From WTFY01 sp965214675 (GTDB taxonomy: Bacteria; Pseudomonadota; Gammaproteobacteria; UBA4575), in NCBI GenBank assembly GCA_965214675.1, contig OZ243969.1, positions 1,054,001 to 1,118,000 on the forward strand: DNA of 64,000 nt, in the 5' to 3' direction. Shown here one piece after another: positions 60,924-64,000 of this stretch. The translations under genes were made by a program, and so were the position numbers. A model generated the notes under the pieces. The model saw only the letters and a program-made list of their open reading frames with translations, ran no database searches and was not told the origin of the DNA. Within the stretch, counting starts at the first letter, position 1. Each line of letters begins with the position of its first letter.

Positions 60924-62501
60924 TCAGGCATGTTTTTTGTAATAGGCCAGTAGCGCACGCGTGGCAGAATCAAGGTCTGTATCCAGGTCCGCAGTCTGCA
61001 GGTCATCCAGCAGGTGCTTCGCCAGTCTTTTCCCCAACTCAACCCCTGGCTGATCGAATGAATTGATATTCAGGAGTACACCCTGCACAAAAACCTTGTG
61101 CTCGTAGAGCGCCATCAACTGGCCCAGGCTGTACGGAGTCAGTTGCCTGAGCAGGATCGTGTTACTGGTGCGGTTGCCGGGAAAGACCTTGTGCTCGGCG
61201 CAGGCCGCATTGCCTTGAGCGCGCACCTCCTCCAGTGTCTGGCCGAACATCAGGGCCCGGGTCTGCGCAATCATGTTCGATAGCAGCATTTCATGTTGTG
61301 AGCGGCGGCCACGGCCCGGTCGCACGACCCCGATGAAATCACAACTCGCAGCGCGTCCCCCCTGATGCAGGAACTGGAAGAAACCATGCTGTGCATTGGT
61401 GCCGACTTCCCCGAATACGATGGCCGCATCCGGTACATCCAGCGCACGCCCTGCCCGGTCCACGCATTTGCCGTTGCTTTCCAGTTCCAGTTGCTGCAAA
61501 TACGCCGGCAGGTAGCGCAAACGCATGTCGTACGGCAAGACCACATGTGCGGCGGTGTCGAGAAAATGCTGGTTCCAGATGCCCAGCAAGGCCAGCAATA
61601 CCGGGAGGTTTTCCCCTGCAGCTGCAGTCCTGAAATGACGATCCATTTCCCGTGCGCCACGCAACAGCTCCCGGAATGCAGGCATTCCCAGGTAAAGCAC
61701 GATGCTCAGGCCCGCAGCAGACCACACTGAAAAACGTCCGCCGACGGAATTCCACATCGGCAAGACCCGATGTTCCTGCAGGCCCCATGCCAGCGCCCGT
61801 TCAACGTTGGCAGTAATGCCGACAAAATGGCGCTCGATACATTCATTTGCCTTGTCATCCTGCATGAGCCAGTTTCTTGCAATCCCTGCATTACTCAGGG
61901 TCTCCGGCGTTGAAAAGCTTTTCGAGGCGACAATGAAAAGTGTGCGGTGCGGTACCCGCCCATGCAGCACACGCTGGATTTCCGTGGTATCCACATTCGC
62001 CACGAAATGCATGTTCAGACCGGGCAGAGCCTCGTCGCAGAACGCATCGCACACCAGCTTTTGTCCAAGATGTGACCCTCCCGCGCCGAGATGGACGACA
62101 TCGGTAAGGCCCTGCTCGCGAACCTGCAAGGCAAGGGTCTCCATACATTCAAGAACCCGGTTTTGCGACTCGGCAAGACCGCTGGTTGCATCCTCCAGAT
62201 CACGTAGCGCGACATGCTGTACCGGCAGATTTTCTGTCAGGTTGATACATTCCCCGGCAAACATCCTGTCCCGCCAGGCCTCGACCTCGCATTCCTCTGA
62301 CAAGGCCAGGAGTTTGTCCAGTGTTTCCCCGCAAATGCGGTTTCTGGAGAAATCAAACAGGAAATGTTCCTGCTCGCGGGAGAACATCGAGAACCGCTTC
62401 GGATCCTGCGCAAACCATTCACGCAAGCTGTGCTTCCTGATTTTCTGCGCATGCGCATGGAGTGCCCGGTAAGAAGGCAGCTGGGATAGTGGCCTACGCA
62501 T
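60924..62501 (-). CDS. pgi: Glucose-6-phosphate isomerase
   Basis: Interconverts glucose-6-phosphate and fructose-6-phosphate. The start is placed at MRRPLSQLPSYRALHAHAQK; 24 more codons are open upstream but do not match homologues. Signatures: LGAGGSHLGQKLVCDAF, KSFSTPETLSNAGIARNWL, GGRFSVWSAAGLSI, FGEVGTNAQHGFFQFLHQG and GVELGKRLAKHLL. About 525 residues. Confidence 0.95.
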   Translation of the reverse strand: MRRPLSQLPSYRALHAHAQKIRKHSLREWFAQDPKRFSMFSREQEHFLFDFSRNRICGETLDKLLALSEECEVEAWRDRMFAGECINLTENLPVQHVALRDLEDATSGLAESQNRVLECMETLALQVREQGLTDVVHLGAGGSHLGQKLVCDAFCDEALPGLNMHFVANVDTTEIQRVLHGRVPHRTLFIVASKSFSTPETLSNAGIARNWLMQDDKANECIERHFVGITANVERALAWGLQEHRVLPMWNSVGGRFSVWSAAGLSIVLYLGMPAFRELLRGAREMDRHFRTAAAGENLPVLLALLGIWNQHFLDTAAHVVLPYDMRLRYLPAYLQQLELESNGKCVDRAGRALDVPDAAIVFGEVGTNAQHGFFQFLHQGGRAASCDFIGVVRPGRGRRSQHEMLLSNMIAQTRALMFGQTLEEVRAQGNAACAEHKVFPGNRTSNTILLRQLTPYSLGQLMALYEHKVFVQGVLLNINSFDQPGVELGKRLAKHLLDDLQTADLDTDLDSATRALLAYYKKHA

Positions 62502-62595
62502 GATCCTGCGCGGACAAAAGCGCGAGCTGCCTCTGACAAGGCACCCATCGGCGGCTACGGAAGGAGGATTCAAATGGCAAGGAACGGGTGTCCAT

Positions 62596-63447
62596 TCAAG
62601 CCATGCTCACCAATACATTGTCTATCAGTCGGGCCTTGCCGAGCCAGGCAGCCGCGAGAATGACGATCTGGCGTGTTTCATTGGAGGCGGGCCCGAGAGT
62701 TGCAGCATCACGGATTGCCACGTAATCCGGTCGAAACCCTGCCTGCTGCAGACGTTCGACTGCCTGGGATTCCAGCACGGCAAAGGTATGCTGAGCCTTC
62801 GTGGCCTGATGCTCCACGCGACGCAGCTCGGCATACAGTTGCGGTGCGATCGCACGCTCTCGCCGGTCCAGATAGGCATTGCGCGAACTGAATGCCAGGC
62901 CATCTTTCTCGCGCTCGGTAGACACCTGCTCGATTTGTATGGCCATATCCAGGTCTTTCACCAGTTGCTTGATGATGACCAGCTGCTGGTAGTCCTTTTC
63001 GCCAAACACGGCCACATCAGGATCTGTCATGTAAAACAGCCGGGCTACCACTTCAACTACGCCGTCGAAAAATCCCGGCCGATATGCCCCGCACAATTGC
63101 TGGTTCAGCGGATTCTCCGGCAGGCTTTTCTTGACGCGATTCTGCTCGCAATAAACCTCTTCGTGGCGCGGCATGAACACCAGATCGGTCTGCTCGTGCT
63201 CCAGCGCCTTCAAATCTTCATCGGGGGTTCGCGGGTAGGCAGCCAGGTCTTCCTGGCGGTCAAATTGCAGGCTGTTGACAAAGATGGTGCACACGATTTT
63301 ACTTCCGCAGCTGTGTGCATGCCTGATCAGGGCGAGGTGCCCGGCATGCAGGTTGCCCATGGTGGGAACCAGCACGATGCACTCACCCTGTTTCCTCCAC
63401 AAGGCGATTTGCTGGCGCAAGGCAACCACTGTAGCCACGGTTTGCAT
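62596..63447 (-). CDS. panC: Pantothenate synthetase
   Basis: Joins pantoate and beta-alanine with ATP. 283 residues: VPTMGNLHAGHLALIRHA (HIGH-like), CTIFVNSLQFDRQEDLAAYPR, GVVEVVARLFYMTDPDVAVFGEKDYQQL and LAFSSRNAYLDRRERA. Immediately downstream of panB. Confidence 0.97.
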   Translation of the reverse strand: MQTVATVVALRQQIALWRKQGECIVLVPTMGNLHAGHLALIRHAHSCGSKIVCTIFVNSLQFDRQEDLAAYPRTPDEDLKALEHEQTDLVFMPRHEEVYCEQNRVKKSLPENPLNQQLCGAYRPGFFDGVVEVVARLFYMTDPDVAVFGEKDYQQLVIIKQLVKDLDMAIQIEQVSTEREKDGLAFSSRNAYLDRRERAIAPQLYAELRRVEHQATKAQHTFAVLESQAVERLQQAGFRPDYVAIRDAATLGPASNETRQIVILAAAWLGKARLIDNVLVSMA

Positions 63448-63464
63448 GGAACGGGTCTGGGCAG

Positions 63465-64000
63465 TCAGGACTTCAATGGAAAACTAGAACTTTTCACTGC
63501 ATCCACGTAGGCCACGATGGCTGAGCGAATATCGTGTGTATCGGCAAGAAAATTTTTTGCAAATTTGGGTGTCATGCCGTGCGTGATGCCAAGTACGTCT
63601 TGCAGTACCAGGATTTGTCCATCGCAATCGGATCCTGCCCCTATTCCAATTACCGGTATGGAGCTGTTGTCGGTGATGCGACGGGCCAGGGTATCGGGTA
63701 TGCATTCAAGCAATAGCATGTCCGCTCCTGCCGTTTGCAGGTGCTCTGCACTTCTCAACAAGTCCTCGGAACTTTTTTCATCGTTACCTTGCAGGCTGTA
63801 CCCGCCGAGCTTGTGGATGTACTGCGGACGCAACCCGAGGTGCGCACATACAGCCACTCCGCATTCACTCAGTTCCTTCACGATACTTACCTGACGGATC
63901 GAGGCCTCGAGCTTGACCATCTGCACACCGCCGAGCTGGATCAGGTCGGTGGCATTGTCCAGGGCCTGCTCGACGCTGGTGTAGGTCATGAAAGGCATAT
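63465..64000 (-). CDS. panB: 3-methyl-2-oxobutanoate hydroxymethyltransferase, N-terminal part outside window
   Basis: First step of pantothenate synthesis from 2-oxoisovalerate. The C-terminal 178 or so of about 264 residues are present: MPFMTYTSVEQALDNATDL, VKLEASIRQVSIVKELSECG, VCAHLGLRPQYIHKLGGY, LLLECIPDTLARRIT and PVIGIGAGSDCDGQILVLQD. The frame continues past base 64000. Confidence 0.95.
   Translation of the reverse strand, partial: MPFMTYTSVEQALDNATDLIQLGGVQMVKLEASIRQVSIVKELSECGVAVCAHLGLRPQYIHKLGGYSLQGNDEKSSEDLLRSAEHLQTAGADMLLLECIPDTLARRITDNSSIPVIGIGAGSDCDGQILVLQDVLGITHGMTPKFAKNFLADTHDIRSAIVAYVDAVKSSSFPLKS

Overview
The window is a 64 kb piece of a gammaproteobacterial chromosome of moderate GC content. 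It carries gammaproteobacterial housekeeping clusters in their usual order: suhB/trmJ/iscRSUA-hscBA-fdx-iscX-ndk-rodZ-hisS, secF-secD-yajC-tgt-queA, rpsF-rpsR-rplI-dnaB, mutL-miaA-hfq-hflX-hflK-hflC-hisZ-purA, and panB-panC-pgi. MutL has an endonuclease-type motif and there is no priB between rpsF and rpsR, so this is not an Enterobacteriaceae-type genome. I cannot name the genus.

Layout. 1-9165 is the minus-strand Fe-S assembly operon with ndk, rodZ and hisS (cut by the window edge), then trmJ. 9258-15491 holds suhB on the plus strand and the secF-secD-yajC-tgt-queA block on the minus strand, followed by tRNA-Leu(CAA) and tRNA-Arg(CCU). 15815-27404 is an integrated element. It is bounded by the 3' end of tRNA-Arg and a near-perfect copy of that end, and carries a P4-type integrase, an AlpA-like regulator, a second tyrosine recombinase, a decayed IS481-type insertion sequence, a FadL-type porin and a Cas9 homologue. 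27615-33171 is a zinc-uptake-like cluster and a SulP transporter. 33352-40097 has ispG, an acyl-CoA ligase and the dnaB/ribosomal protein block. 40282-53081 runs from rnr to mutL. 53119-64000 has a RibD-like reductase, a TnpB cassette, sohB, an amidase, tsaE, nnr, queG, pgi, panC and panB (cut).

The most unusual part is the right half of the island. The Cas9 homologue is a full-length type II-C-like protein with no frameshift, but it has lost four of the six canonical nuclease residues: the RuvC-II Glu is Ala, the HNH His is Tyr, the HNH Asn is Ser and one RuvC-III His is Gln. It has no cas1 or cas2. A tracrRNA candidate with an anti-repeat and a rho-independent terminator lies just upstream of cas9 on the opposite strand. 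About 0.4 kb beyond the 3' end of cas9 is a two-repeat mini-array whose repeat matches the anti-repeat over 21 bases. The single spacer between the repeats is preceded by promoter-like boxes placed so that transcription would start inside the spacer. I infer a naturally nuclease-dead Cas9 with a dedicated guide, carried on a mobile island and more likely used for RNA-guided binding or regulation than for DNA cleavage. The target is not identifiable from this window.

A second RNA-guided nuclease family is present at 53965-55207: an apparently intact tnpB that fills almost all of a cassette bounded by inverted repeats and an 8-bp direct repeat. That architecture is not typical of IS200/IS605 elements.
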